Made by a program: the position numbers and the translations under genes
Part shown: in pieces, positions 16,002 through 29,199 of the stretch
Position numbering within the stretch: position 1 is the stretch's first letter
Layout: the number at the start of each line of letters is the position of its first letter
Notes under the pieces: model-generated
Told to the model about the DNA's origin: nothing
Database searches by the model: none
The model's input: the letters and a program-made list of their open reading frames with translations, nothing else
From: Ricordea florida
Lineage: Eukaryota > Cnidaria > Anthozoa > Corallimorpharia > Ricordeidae
Reading direction: 5' to 3'
Assembly (NCBI GenBank): GCA_949710005.1
Contig: OX453283.1
Location: 26,059,135 to 26,123,134 of the forward strand
Length of the DNA stretch: 64,000 nucleotides

Positions 16002-16790
16002 ATGTCGCTCTGCCATTGCACTGGTCATAGCACTATTAGACCCGGGCAGAGGGCGCCATAAAGAAAAGAAAATTGTCTAAAAGGACAGCGTGTTTGGGTG
16101 CAGTGTAGAGGGAGGAGTGAGACGCATGCGTTCTGTATTTAGGGCACCATATGGATGCAGGATATTTGTAGCTATAAGTTTGCGCGCCCCGTAGGTTGTG
16201 GGTGATGGGGGATGCCAATAGGGTTAGGGATGTTTGTAACTAAATAGAACCATTAGAAACTAACCATTAGAAACTAACTTATAGCTACAAATATCCTGCT
16301 TCCATATGGTGCCCTAAATACAGAACGCATGCGTCTCACTCCTCCTTTTACACTACACCCCAAAACGCTGGTTTCTAGACACGTTTGTTTTTTCTTTTTA
16401 CGGCGTTTTCTGCCTGGGTCTAATAGTGCTGTGACCAGTGCAATGGCAGAGCGACATGGTGGTACCTAGTTGAGCCCAAAGTGCAATGAACTCAACCCGG
16501 TGCACCCCGAAGGGTTAAAACGACCAAGCCACAAGGCCAAAGGCCGAAAACCCCCTCAGATGACAGTAGGGATGTCACCGGCCCAACACGGGAGATGACA
16601 AGCGGCAGGTGCAATGCTCGTCTTATCGTCACCGCGTCAGGTAGGGAGTCACGTATTAGATGCTTTGTAATGATCCTCTGTAGTTTATCTAAAAATATCT
16701 TTCATCCATATGGTGCCCTATATACAGAGCGCATGCGTGTCACTTCTCACTTTACACTGCACAAAAAAAACGTTGGTTTCTAGACACGTA
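15660..16790. repeat. Imperfect palindrome of about 1.1 kb, repeated in each unit
   Basis: The left arm (about 15660-16230) and right arm (about 16270-16790) are inverted copies. For example, the stretch with TGCCATTGCACTGGTCATAG near 16010 is answered by CTGTGACCAGTGCAATGGCA near 16430. The CGCATGCG-containing outer ends also match. The same structure recurs at 2,032-bp intervals and is deleted at its centre in unit 6. It looks like a foldback element that became part of the satellite. Confidence 0.8.
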
Positions 16791-19700
16791 TTAGATACTT
16801 TGTAATGATCCTAGTTAGTTTCTAATACGTTTGGTTTTCGGGTACCATACGGATAGAGGAGTTTTCTACATTGATAATTGCGCACCCCGTAGGGTGTGGT
16901 GCGGTGGAGGATAGGGACGGTTAGAGGTAAATAAGACCACTACAATTTTTCTAAAGGCAAGTGTATAGAAATTAGCGTTATTTGGGTAGAGTGAAAAACG
17001 AGCGTTTTTTCGGTAGTGTTAGGGCGGATAGGTGAGACGCATGCGTTTTGTTTCAGGGGAACCAAATGGATGTGGAAGGTTTGTAGTTCGACGTTTGCGC
17101 ACCCCATAGGGTGGGTTTGGTGTGGAATGGTTGGATGACACAAACTTACTAACACCATTACAAACTAGATAAAAATGTGTCTGAAATAAAGTGTTTCTTG
17201 TGGTAGTGTCAAAGGAAAGACTGAGACGAATGCGCCCTGTTTTAAGGTACGAAATGGATGTGGAAGGTTTGTAGTTACAAGTTTGTGCACCAAATAGGAT
17301 GGGTTAGATGGGGGATGGTTGGAGGGGCTAAACTTACCAACACCATTACAAACTATCTAAGAGAGACACCGGGAACTAATTCTCTGTACTCTTCGCAAAC
17401 AATGTGTGGGTTCTTTTAACGTCCCACCAAGTATTACGAACAAGTGGTTGTGAGTCGGAACCTAAAGGTTATCGTCCTTCTCCGAGACGACTTCAAAGTC
17501 TAACCATTTAAAAATGTCATTGCAAAGGCAGCACTTTCTCCTCAGTTATTAAAAGACCTTGACTGATGGTTCGGCCGAGGTTTGAACCAACGACCTCTCG
17601 CGCGATAGTCTGGCGCTCTACAAACTCAGCTAACCGGTCGAAGGTCAAGAGAAGAAAATCGCAAACATTTGAAGAGTGTCAAAAAATAGACGTTTATCGG
17701 TAGGGTACAAAAAAGGGTGTTTTGGGGGGTAGTGGTAAGGCGGAAAGGTGAGACGCATGCGTTCTGTATTTAGGGCACCACATGGATGAAGGATATTTTT
17801 AGTTAAACTACAGAGGATCATTACAAAGTACCTAATACGTGAATCCTTACCTGACGCGGTGACGATAAAACGGGCATTGCACCTGCCGCTTGTCGTCTCC
17901 CGTGTTGGGCTGGTGACATCCCTACTGTCATGTGAGGAGGTTTTTGACCTACAGCCTTGTGGCTTGGTCGTTTTCCTCCTTCGGGGTGCGCCGGGTTGAG
18001 TTCATTGCACTTCGGGCTCAACTAGGTATCACCATGTCGCTCTGCCATTGCACTGGTCATAGCACTATTAGACCCGGGCAGAGGGCGCCATAAAGAAAAG
18101 AAAATTGTCTAAAAGGACAGCGTGTTTGGGTGCAGTGTAGAGGGAGGAGTGAGACGCATGCGTTCTGTATTTAGGGCACCATATGGATGCAGGATATTTG
18201 TAGCTATAAGTTTGCGCGCCCCGTAGGTTGTGGGTGATGGGGGATGCCAATAGGGTTAGGGATGTTTGTAACTAAATAGAACCATTAGAAACTAACCATT
18301 AGAAACTAACTTATAGCTACAAATATCCTGCTTCCATATGGTGCCCTAAATACAGAACGCATGCGTCTCACTCCTCCTTTTACACTACACCCCAAAACGC
18401 TGGTTTCTAGACACGTTTGTTTTTTCTTTTTACGGCGTTTTCTGCCTGGGTCTAATAGTGCTGTGACCAGTGCAATGGCAGAGCGACATGGTGGTACCTA
18501 GTTGAGCCCAAAGTGCAATGAACTCAACCCGGTGCACCCCGAAGGGTTAAAACGACCAAGCCACAAGGCCAAAGGCCGAAAACCCCCTCAGATGACAGTA
18601 GGGATGTCACCGGCCCAACACGGGAGATGACAAGCGGCAGGTGCAATGCTCGTCTTATCGTCACCGCGTCAGGTAGGGAGTCACGTATTAGATGCTTTGT
18701 AATGATCCTCTGTAGTTTATCTAAAAATATCTTTCATCCATATGGTGCCCTATATACAGAGCGCATGCGTGTCACTTCTCACTTTACACTGCACAAAAAA
18801 AACGTTGGTTTCTAGACACGTATTAGATACTTTGTAATGATCCTAGTTAGTTTCTAATACGTTTGGTTTTCGGGTACCATACGGATAGAGGAGTTTTCTA
18901 CATTGATAATTGCGCACCCCGTAGGGTGTGGTGCGGTGGAGGATAGGGACGGTTAGAGGTAAATAAGACCACTACAATTTTTCTAAAGGCAAGTGTATAG
19001 AAATTAGCGTTATTTGGGTAGAGTGAAAAACGAGCGTTTTTTCGGTAGTGTTAGGGCGGATAGGTGAGACGCATGCGTTTTGTTTCAGGGGAACCAAATG
19101 GATGTGGAAGGTTTGTAGTTCGACGTTTGCGCACCCCATAGGGTGGGTTTGGTGTGGAATGGTTGGATGACACAAACTTACTAACACCATTACAAACTAG
19201 ATAAAAATGTGTCTGAAATAAAGTGTTTCTTGTGGTAGTGTCAAAGGAAAGACTGAGACGAATGCGCCCTGTTTTAAGGTACGAAATGGATGTGGAAGGT
19301 TTGTAGTTACAAGTTTGTGCACCAAATAGGATGGGTTAGATGGGGGATGGTTGGAGGGGCTAAACTTACCAACACCATTACAAACTATCTAAGAGAGACA
19401 CCGGGAACTAATTCTCTGTACTCTTCGCAAACAATGTGTGGGTTCTTTTAACGTCCCACCAAGTATTACGAACAAGTGGTTGTGAGTCGGAACCTAAAGG
19501 TTATCGTCCTTCTCCGAGACGACTTCAAAGTCTAACCATTTAAAAATGTCATTGCAAAGGCAGCACTTTCTCCTCAGTTATTAAAAGACCTTGACTGATG
19601 GTTCGGCCGAGGTTTGAACCAACGACCTCTCGCGCGATAGTCTGGCGCTCTACAAACTCAGCTAACCGGTCGAAGGTCAAGAGAAGAAAATCGCAAACAT

Positions 19701-22700
19701 TTGAAGAGTGTCAAAAAATAGACGTTTATCGGTAGGGTACAAAAAAGGGTGTTTTGGGGGGTAGTGGTAAGGCGGAAAGGTGAGACGCATGCGTTCTGTA
19801 TTTAGGGCACCACATGGATGAAGGATATTTTTAGTTAAACTACAGAGGATCATTACAAAGTACCTAATACGTGAATCCTTACCTGACGCGGTGACGATAA
19901 AACGGGCATTGCACCTGCCGCTTGTCGTCTCCCGTGTTGGGCTGGTGACATCCCTACTGTCATGTGAGGAGGTTTTTGACCTACAGCCTTGTGGCTTGGT
20001 CGTTTTCCTCCTTCGGGGTGCGCCGGGTTGAGTTCATTGCACTTCGGGCTCAACTAGGTATCACCATGTCGCTCTGCCATTGCACTGGTCATAGCACTAT
20101 TAGACCCGGGCAGAGGGCGCCATAAAGAAAAGAAAATTGTCTAAAAGGACAGCGTGTTTGGGTGCAGTGTAGAGGGAGGAGTGAGACGCATGCGTTCTGT
20201 ATTTAGGGCACCATATGGATGCAGGATATTTGTAGCTATAAGTTTGCGCGCCCCGTAGGTTGTGGGTGATGGGGGATGCCAATAGGGTTAGGGATGTTTG
20301 TAACTAAATAGAACCATTAGAAACTAACCATTAGAAACTAACTTATAGCTACAAATATCCTGCTTCCATATGGTGCCCTAAATACAGAACGCATGCGTCT
20401 CACTCCTCCTTTTACACTACACCCCAAAACGCTGGTTTCTAGACACGTTTGTTTTTTCTTTTTACGGCGTTTTCTGCCTGGGTCTAATAGTGCTGTGACC
20501 AGTGCAATGGCAGAGCGACATGGTGGTACCTAGTTGAGCCCAAAGTGCAATGAACTCAACCCGGTGCACCCCGAAGGGTTAAAACGACCAAGCCACAAGG
20601 CCAAAGGCCGAAAACCCCCTCAGATGACAGTAGGGATGTCACCGGCCCAACACGGGAGATGACAAGCGGCAGGTGCAATGCTCGTCTTATCGTCACCGCG
20701 TCAGGTAGGGAGTCACGTATTAGATGCTTTGTAATGATCCTCTGTAGTTTATCTAAAAATATCTTTCATCCATATGGTGCCCTATATACAGAGCGCATGC
20801 GTGTCACTTCTCACTTTACACTGCACAAAAAAAACGTTGGTTTCTAGACACGTATTAGATACTTTGTAATGATCCTAGTTAGTTTCTAATACGTTTGGTT
20901 TTCGGGTACCATACGGATAGAGGAGTTTTCTACATTGATAATTGCGCACCCCGTAGGGTGTGGTGCGGTGGAGGATAGGGACGGTTAGAGGTAAATAAGA
21001 CCACTACAATTTTTCTAAAGGCAAGTGTATAGAAATTAGCGTTATTTGGGTAGAGTGAAAAACGAGCGTTTTTTCGGTAGTGTTAGGGCGGATAGGTGAG
21101 ACGCATGCGTTTTGTTTCAGGGGAACCAAATGGATGTGGAAGGTTTGTAGTTCGACGTTTGCGCACCCCATAGGGTGGGTTTGGTGTGGAATGGTTGGAT
21201 GACACAAACTTACTAACACCATTACAAACTAGATAAAAATGTGTCTGAAATAAAGTGTTTCTTGTGGTAGTGTCAAAGGAAAGACTGAGACGAATGCGCC
21301 CTGTTTTAAGGTACGAAATGGATGTGGAAGGTTTGTAGTTACAAGTTTGTGCACCAAATAGGATGGGTTAGATGGGGGATGGTTGGAGGGGCTAAACTTA
21401 CCAACACCATTACAAACTATCTAAGAGAGACACCGGGAACTAATTCTCTGTACTCTTCGCAAACAATGTGTGGGTTCTTTTAACGTCCCACCAAGTATTA
21501 CGAACAAGTGGTTGTGAGTCGGAACCTAAAGGTTATCGTCCTTCTCCGAGACGACTTCAAAGTCTAACCATTTAAAAATGTCATTGCAAAGGCAGCACTT
21601 TCTCCTCAGTTATTAAAAGACCTTGACTGATGGTTCGGCCGAGGTTTGAACCAACGACCTCTCGCGCGATAGTCTGGCGCTCTACAAACTCAGCTAACCG
21701 GTCGAAGGTCAAGAGAAGAAAATCGCAAACATTTGAAGAGTGTCAAAAAATAGACGTTTATCGGTAGGGTACAAAAAAGGGTGTTTTGGGGGGTAGTGGT
21801 AAGGCGGAAAGGTGAGACGCATGCGTTCTGTATTTAGGGCACCACATGGATGAAGGATATTTTTAGTTAAACTACAGAGGATCATTACAAAGTACCTAAT
21901 ACGTGAATCCTTACCTGACGCGGTGACGATAAAACGGGCATTGCACCTGCCGCTTGTCGTCTCCCGTGTTGGGCTGGTGACATCCCTACTGTCATGTGAG
22001 GAGGTTTTTGACCTACAGCCTTGTGGCTTGGTCGTTTTCCTCCTTCGGGGTGCGCCGGGTTGAGTTCATTGCACTTCGGGCTCAACTAGGTATCACCATG
22101 TCGCTCTGCCATTGCACTGGTCATAGCACTATTAGACCCGGGCAGAGGGCGCCATAAAGAAAAGAAAATTGTCTAAAAGGACAGCGTGTTTGGGTGCAGT
22201 GTAGAGGGAGGAGTGAGACGCATGCGTTCTGTATTTAGGGCACCATATGGATGCAGGATATTTGTAGCTATAAGTTTGCGCGCCCCGTAGGTTGTGGGTG
22301 ATGGGGGATGCCAATAGGGTTAGGGATGTTTGTAACTAAATAGAACCATTAGAAACTAACCATTAGAAACTAACTTATAGCTACAAATATCCTGCTTCCA
22401 TATGGTGCCCTAAATACAGAACGCATGCGTCTCACTCCTCCTTTTACACTACACCCCAAAACGCTGGTTTCTAGACACGTTTGTTTTTTCTTTTTACGGC
22501 GTTTTCTGCCTGGGTCTAATAGTGCTGTGACCAGTGCAATGGCAGAGCGACATGGTGGTACCTAGTTGAGCCCAAAGTGCAATGAACTCAACCCGGTGCA
22601 CCCCGAAGGGTTAAAACGACCAAGCCACAAGGCCAAAGGCCGAAAACCCCCTCAGATGACAGTAGGGATGTCACCGGCCCAACACGGGAGATGACAAGCG

Positions 22701-24129
22701 GCAGGTGCAATGCTCGTCTTATCGTCACCGCGTCAGGTAGGGAGTCACGTATTAGATGCTTTGTAATGATCCTCTGTAGTTTATCTAAAAATATCTTTCA
22801 TCCATATGGTGCCCTATATACAGAGCGCATGCGTGTCACTTCTCACTTTACACTGCACAAAAAAAACGTTGGTTTCTAGACACGTATTAGATACTTTGTA
22901 ATGATCCTAGTTAGTTTCTAATACGTTTGGTTTTCGGGTACCATACGGATAGAGGAGTTTTCTACATTGATAATTGCGCACCCCGTAGGGTGTGGTGCGG
23001 TGGAGGATAGGGACGGTTAGAGGTAAATAAGACCACTACAATTTTTCTAAAGGCAAGTGTATAGAAATTAGCGTTATTTGGGTAGAGTGAAAAACGAGCG
23101 TTTTTTCGGTAGTGTTAGGGCGGATAGGTGAGACGCATGCGTTTTGTTTCAGGGGAACCAAATGGATGTGGAAGGTTTGTAGTTCGACGTTTGCGCACCC
23201 CATAGGGTGGGTTTGGTGTGGAATGGTTGGATGACACAAACTTACTAACACCATTACAAACTAGATAAAAATGTGTCTGAAATAAAGTGTTTCTTATGGT
23301 AGTGTCAAGGGAAAGACTGAGACGAATGCGCCCTGTTTTAAGGTACGAAATGGATGTGTAAGGTTTGTAGTTACAAGTTTGTGCACCAAATAGGATGGGT
23401 TAGATGGGGGATGGTTGGAGGGGCTAAACTTACCAACACCATTACAAACTATCTAAGAGAGACACCGGGAACTAATTCTCTGTACTCTTCGCAAACAATG
23501 TGTGGGTTCTTTTAACGTCCCACCAAGTATTACGAACAAGTGGTTGTGAGTCGGAACCTAAAGGTTATCGTCCTTCTCCGAGACGACTTCAAAGTCTAAC
23601 CATTTAAAAATGTCATTGCAAAGGCAGCACTTTCTCCTCAGTTATTAAAAGACCTTGACTGATGGTTCGGCCGAGGTTTGAACCAACGACCTCTCGCGCG
23701 ATAGTCTGGCGCTCTACAAACTCAGCTAACCGGTCGAAGGTCAAGAGAAGAAAATCGCAAACATTTGAAGAGTGTCAAAAAATAGACGTTTATCGGTAGG
23801 GTACAAAAAAGGGTGTTTTGGGGGGTAGTGGTAAGGCGGAAACGTGCGACGCATGCGTTCTGTATTTAGGGCACCACATGGATGAAGGATATTTTTAGTT
23901 AAACTACAGAGGATCATTACAAAGTACCTAATACGTGAATCCTTACCTGACGCGGTGACGATAAAACGGGCATTGCACCTGCCGCTTGTCGTCTCCCGTG
24001 TTGGGCTGGTGACATCCCTACTGTCATGTGAGGAGGTTTTTGACCTACAGCCTTGTGGCTTGGTCGTTTTCCTCCTTCGGGGTGCGCCGGGTTGAGTTCA
24101 TTGCACTTCGGGCTCAACTAGGTATCACT
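16002..24129. repeat. Satellite units 2 to 5 (homogenised)
   Basis: Four units of exactly 2,032 bp (starts 16002, 18034, 20066, 22098). Units 2, 3 and 4 read as essentially identical; unit 5 carries a few private changes in its right part (for example TTCTTATGG near 23290 and AAACGTGCGACG near 23840). This points to very recent amplification or active homogenisation. Confidence 0.9.
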
Positions 24130-25783
24130 ATGTCGCTCTGCCATTGCACTGGTCATAGCACTATTAGACCCGGGCAGAGGGCGCCATAAAGAAAGGCAGA
24201 GCGACATGGTGGTACCTAGTTGAGCCCAAAGTGCAATGAACTCAACCCGGTGCACCCCGAAGGGTTAAAACGACCAAGCCACAAGGCCAAAGGCCGAAAA
24301 CCCCCTCAGATGACAGTAGGGATGTCACCGGCCCAACACGGGAGATGACAAGCGGCAGGTGCAATGCTCGTCTTATCGTCACCGCGTCAGGTAGGGAGTC
24401 ACGTATTAGATGCTTTGTAATGATCCTCTGTAGTTTATCTAAAAATATCTTTCATCCATATGGTGCCCTATATACAGAGCGCATGCGTGTCACTTCTCAC
24501 TTTACACTGCACAAAAAAAACGTTGGTTTCTAGACACGTATTAGGTACTTTGTAATGATCCTATTTAGTTTCTAATACGTTTGGTTTTCGGGTACCATAC
24601 GGATAGAGGAGTTTTCTACATTGATAATTGCGCACCCCGTAGGGTGTGGTGCGATGGAGGATAGGGACGGTTAGAGGTAAATAAGACCACTACAATTTTT
24701 CTAAAGGCAAGTGTATAGAAATTAAGGTTATTTGGGTAGAGTGAAAAACGAGCGTTTTTTCGGTAGTGTTAGGGCGGATAGGTGAGACGCATGCGTTTTG
24801 TTTTAGGGGAACCAAATGGATGTGGAAGGTTTGTAGTTCGACGTTTGCGCACCCCATAGGGTGGGTTTGGTGTGGAATGGTTGGATGACACAAACTTACT
24901 AACACCATTAATAACTAGATAAAAATGTGTCTGAAATAAAGTGTTTCTTGTGGTAGTGTCAAGGGAAAGACTGAGACGAATGCGCCCTGTTTTAAGGTAC
25001 GAAATGGATGTGGAAGGTTTGTAGTTACAAGTTTGTGCACCAAATAGGATGGGTTAGATGGGGGATGGTTGGAGGGGCTAAACTTACCAACACCATTACA
25101 AACTATCTAAGAGAGACACCGGGAACTAATTCTCTGTACTCTTCGCAAACAATGTGTGGGTTCTTTTAACGTCCCACCAAGTATTACGAACAAGTGGTTG
25201 TGAGTCGGAACCTAAAGGTTATCGTCCTTCTCCGAGACGACTTCAAAGTCTAACCATTTAAAAATGTCATTGCAAAGGCAGCACTTTCTCCTCAGTTATT
25301 AAAAGACCTTGACTGATGGTTCGGCCGAGGTTTGAACCAACGACCTCTCGCGCGATAGTCTGGCGCTCTACAAACTCAGCTAACCGGTCGAAGGTCAAGA
25401 GAAGAAAATCGCAAACATTTGAAGAGTGTCAAAAAATAGACGTTTATCGGTAGGGTACAAAAAAGGGTGTTTTGGGGGGTAGTGGTAAGGCGGAAAGGTG
25501 AGACGCATGCGTTCTGTATTTAGGGCACCACATGGATGAAGGATATTTTTAGTTAAACTACAGAGGATCATTACAAAGTACCTAATACGTGAATCCTTAC
25601 CTGACGCGGTGACGATAAAACGGGCATTGCACCTGCCGCTTGTCGTCTCCCGTGTTGGGCTGGTGACATCCCTACTGTCATGTGAGGAGGTTTTTGACCT
25701 ACAGCCTTGTGGCTTGGTCGTTTTCCTCCTTCGGGGTGCGCCGGGTTGAGTTCATTGCACTTCGGGCTCAACTAGGTATCACC
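24130..25783. repeat. Satellite unit 6 with 378-bp deletion in the palindrome
   Basis: The unit is 1,654 bp. The junction near 24195 joins GCCATAAAGAAA to GGCAGAGCGACATGG, removing the central part of the palindrome. Loss of a hairpin centre is a common outcome of replication slippage. Confidence 0.85.
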
Positions 25784-27516
25784 ATGTCGCTCTGCCATTG
25801 CACTGGTCATAGCACTATTAGACCCGGGCAGAGGGCGCCATAAAGAAAAGAAAATTGTCTAAAAGGACAGCGTGTTTGGGTGCAGTGTAGAGGGAGGAGT
25901 GAGACGCATGCGTTCTGTATTTAGGGCACCATATGGATGCAGGATATTTGTAGCTATAAGTTTGCGCGCCCCGTAGGTTGTGGGTGATGGGGATGTTTGT
26001 AACTAAATAGAACCATTAGAAACTAACCATTAGAAACTAACTTATAGCTACAAATATCCTGCATCCATATGGTGCCCTAAAGACAGAACGCATGCGTCTC
26101 ACTCCTCCTTTTACACTACACCCCAAAACGCTGGTTTTTAGACACGTTTGTTTTTTCTTTTTACGGCGTTCTCTGCCTGGGTCTAATAGTGCTGTGACCA
26201 GTGCAATGGCAGAGCGACATGGTGGTACCTAGTTGAGCCCAAAGTGCAATGAACTCAACCCGGTGCACCCCGAAGGGTTAAAACGACCAAGCCACAAGGC
26301 CAAAGGCCGAAAACCCCCTCAGATGACAGTAGGGATGTCACCGGCCCAACACGGGAGATGACAAGCGGCAGGTGCAATGCTCGTCTTATCGTCACCGCGT
26401 CAGGTAGGGAGTCACGTATTAGATGCTTTGTAATGATCCTCTGTAGTTTATCTAAAAATATCTTTCATCCATATGGTGCCCTATATACAGAGCGCATGCG
26501 TGTCACTTCTCACTTTACACTGCACAAAAAAAACGTTGGTTTCTAGACACGTATTAGGTACTTTGTAATGATCCTATTTAGTTTCTAATACGTTTGGTTT
26601 TCGGGTACCATACGGATAGAGGAGTTTTCTACATTGATAATTGCGCACCCCGTAGGGTGTGGTGCGGTGGAGGATAGGGACGGTTAGAGGTAAATAAGAC
26701 CACTACAATTTTTCTAAAGGCAAGTGTATAGAAATTAAGGTTATTTGGGTAGAGTGAAAAACGAGCGTTTTTTCGGTAGTGTTAGGGCGGATAGGTGAGA
26801 CGCATGCGTTTTGTTTCAGGGGAACCAAATGGATGTGGAAGGTTTGTAGTTCGACGTTTGCGCACCCCATAGGGTGGGTTTGGTGTGGAATGGTTGGATG
26901 ACACAAACTTACTAACACCATTACAAACTAGATAAAAATGTGTCTGAAATAAAGTGTTTCTTGTGGTAGTGTCAAGGGAAAGACTGAGACGAATGCGCCC
27001 TGTTTTAAGGTACGAAATGGATGTGGAAGGTTTGTAGTTACAAGTTTGTGCACCAAATAGGATGGGTTAGATGGGGGATGGTTGGAGGGGCTAAACTTAC
27101 CAACACCATTACAAACTATCTAAGAAAGACACCGGGAACTAATTCTCTGTACTCTTCGCAAACAATGTGTGGGTTCTTTTAACGTCCCACCAAGTATTAC
27201 GAACAAGTGGTTGTGAGTCGGAACCTAAAGGTTATCGTCCTTCTCCGAGACGACTACAAAGTCTAACCATTTAAAAATGTCATTGCAAAGGCAGCACTTT
27301 CTCCTCAGTAATTAAAAGACCTTGACTGATGGTTCGGCCGAGGTTTGAACCAACGACCTCTCGCGCGATAGTCTGGCGCTCTACAAACTCAGCTAACCGG
27401 TCGAAGGTCAAGAGAAGAAAATCGCAAACATTTGAAGAGTGTCAAAAAATAGGGGTTTATCGGTAGGGTAAAACAAGGGTGTTTTGGGGGGGTAGTGGTA
27501 AGTCGGAATGGTGAGA
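25784..27516. repeat. Satellite unit 7 (diverged, truncated terminal unit)
   Basis: It carries a 19-bp deletion near 25990 and ends inside the palindrome arm after GGTGAGACG. It shares diagnostic variants with unit 1. Confidence 0.85.
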
Positions 27517-28500
27517 CGAGGGACGAAGTTCTAAACTAACCAATTAAAAGTCAATATTAATCAAAGGCGAGCCGTACGAGTCTTAGGATAACCTAGCGAC
27601 AGATTAATCGTAAAAAAATAGAGCGATTGAGAGGCCGACACAAATAACGAGAGAACTCGGCGTTTCCCGAACGAGAACCACTATGTGGAACTTACCGGGT
27701 CCCAGTGGGACACGGGATTGCATAGATATAGTTAACCTCTTGCACCTCTCACGATGGAAGGTTCACTCAATGTAGATACGTTTGATAAGTCTCTCTTATT
27801 CTCGATAAGTTTCACGATGGAAGGTTTACTCTCAAGTGATCACTCGTAAATTTGTCTCTCCAGATATTCACTCTTAAATTTTCGTTCATTAACTAGAGCA
27901 TCGTAAAGGCTGGGGAACAAAAAGCTATAATCTTTTCCTTGACTGTCCTCTATGCCTCGCGCTGTTCAAAATGGCGAATAAGATTTCAATGAGCCAGGGA
28001 GCAAAAGTAACGAGCCAGTGATATATCTCAGTCAGCGATATATCCCTAACAATGTCACGTTGAAAAAAAGACAGAAACCGTCTACATTTTATGACCGGTG
28101 CCAGCCTTCAGCTGGGTTCTGGTAAAGACCCGAGTCCTAACAGGCCAATCGCAAAAGTGTGACTGAGTCTAAACATCATCAAGTGAGACACGTTTTATTA
28201 CAGAAATAATAAAAAAAAACGTTTGTTTTTCGTATGGTGTAGCGAGCGTTGCTGATATTTACAAGATGAAATGATTGGCTTTCACGCACTATATAATAAA
28301 TAAGAATACACATAATGACAATAACGTAAAAGAAGTCATTGGTTTACAAATACATTCGCTAGTCTAATTGAATATAAAAAATGAATAACCTCAATTCTGA
28401 GATGTACGGTATGATGGAAACTTACGTTAGCCGTTTTGTTTTTGTGGCAATATTTACTATCTCGAAGGTGAATTCAATTGCTCGTTGCCGACCTGGTCTT
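27517..28500. other. Unassigned intergenic or intronic DNA
   Basis: No gene, repeat family or exon is visible. A short open frame at 28381-28605 has no recognisable features and overlaps a foldback element. Confidence 0.5.
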
Positions 28501-28501
28501 T

Positions 28502-28637
28502 ATGTTGTAGTTCAATTTTATCCTTGGTTTAAATTTTATTTTCCTTTGTTTCAAACTCGTTATCAGACATTACCATACCAGGAAACAAAAGAAAATAAAA
28601 TTTGAAACAAGGAAAAAATTGACTACAACAAATACAA
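28502..28637. mobile_element. Foldback MITE-like element
   Basis: The arms are about 50 bp and imperfect: TTGTAGTTCAATTTTATCC near 28505 is answered on the opposite strand near 28615, and AAATTTTATTTTC recurs inverted. It supplies an AATAAA on the minus strand. Confidence 0.6.
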
Positions 28638-28763
28638 ATAAAAACTATAGTTCGGTGCGGTTACAAACCTCAAGTTACCATTAACAAATTATTTGACCAT
28701 GAAGTCGACAATTTCTCGAGTCCACTTAAACTACAGAGGCACCAAATACGGTGCATATTTTCA

Positions 28764-28862
28764 TTACAGCTCGCTGTGTTCAGACAATGAGGTCCAGGCA
28801 CTTCTCTTTTTCCGCCGGTTGTTAGGAAACGTGATAACAAAGCGATTCTTGTCAACGGAGCT
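28764..28862 (-). CDS. Weak candidate 3' terminal exon of the thrombospondin gene
   Basis: On the minus strand TTTTACTTACAG at 28863 onward is a good acceptor. Joined in phase 0 to the last secure exon (31166-31360), the frame runs 32 residues to a TAA. An AATAAA follows in the foldback element. The peptide does not complete a LamG domain, so this could be a chance or alternative exon. Confidence 0.18.
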   Translation of the reverse strand, partial: SSVDKNRFVITFPNNRRKKRSAWTSLSEHSEL

Positions 28863-28987
28863 CTGTAAGTAAAACACGAATCCTTCATACACATTTTTCA
28901 ATGATAAAAGAGCTTAGGCCTGAGTTAACAATATACCTATACATGCTGATTGGCCAAAAGCATGGCATATAATCCCTAACAATAGAC

Positions 28988-29150
28988 CAAAAAAAATTCA
29001 TGCAAGGGAAAATGCGAAGAAAAAAATTCATGCAGAAGGAAGGTCCAATTGTGACTTTTTCACACGTAGTAAAAAAAATTCGTGCAGAGGGGTTCACCTA
29101 AAAAAAAATTCCTGCACAAGCAGTGAGCGAAAAAAAAAATCGTGCAAGCT
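28988..29150. repeat. Short tandem motif AAAAAAATTCRTGCA
   Basis: Five variants of AAAAAAATTC(A/G)TGCA occur at spacings of about 35 bp. Function unknown. Confidence 0.6.
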
Positions 29151-29199
29151 GAAAACTCCCCACCCCCCATCACTTTTCTAATGGTCCGTCCCTTAGGAT

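Larger units (their letters stand above)
13970..27516. repeat. Satellite array, about 6.7 copies of a 2,032-bp unit
   Basis: The anchor ATGTCGCTCTGCC recurs at 13970, 16002, 18034, 20066, 22098, 24130 and 25784. Spacing is exactly 2,032 bp for the first five intervals, then 1,654 bp because of a deletion. The last unit stops at about 27516. Each unit contains a long imperfect palindrome, sub-repeats of about 190 bp and a SINE. Short open frames recurring in each unit are not conserved genes. Confidence 0.95.

Noticed and set aside
13970-27516. Recurrent 60 to 72 codon frames in each satellite unit.
   Set aside because: They repeat with the satellite, lie in palindrome arms and show no protein features.
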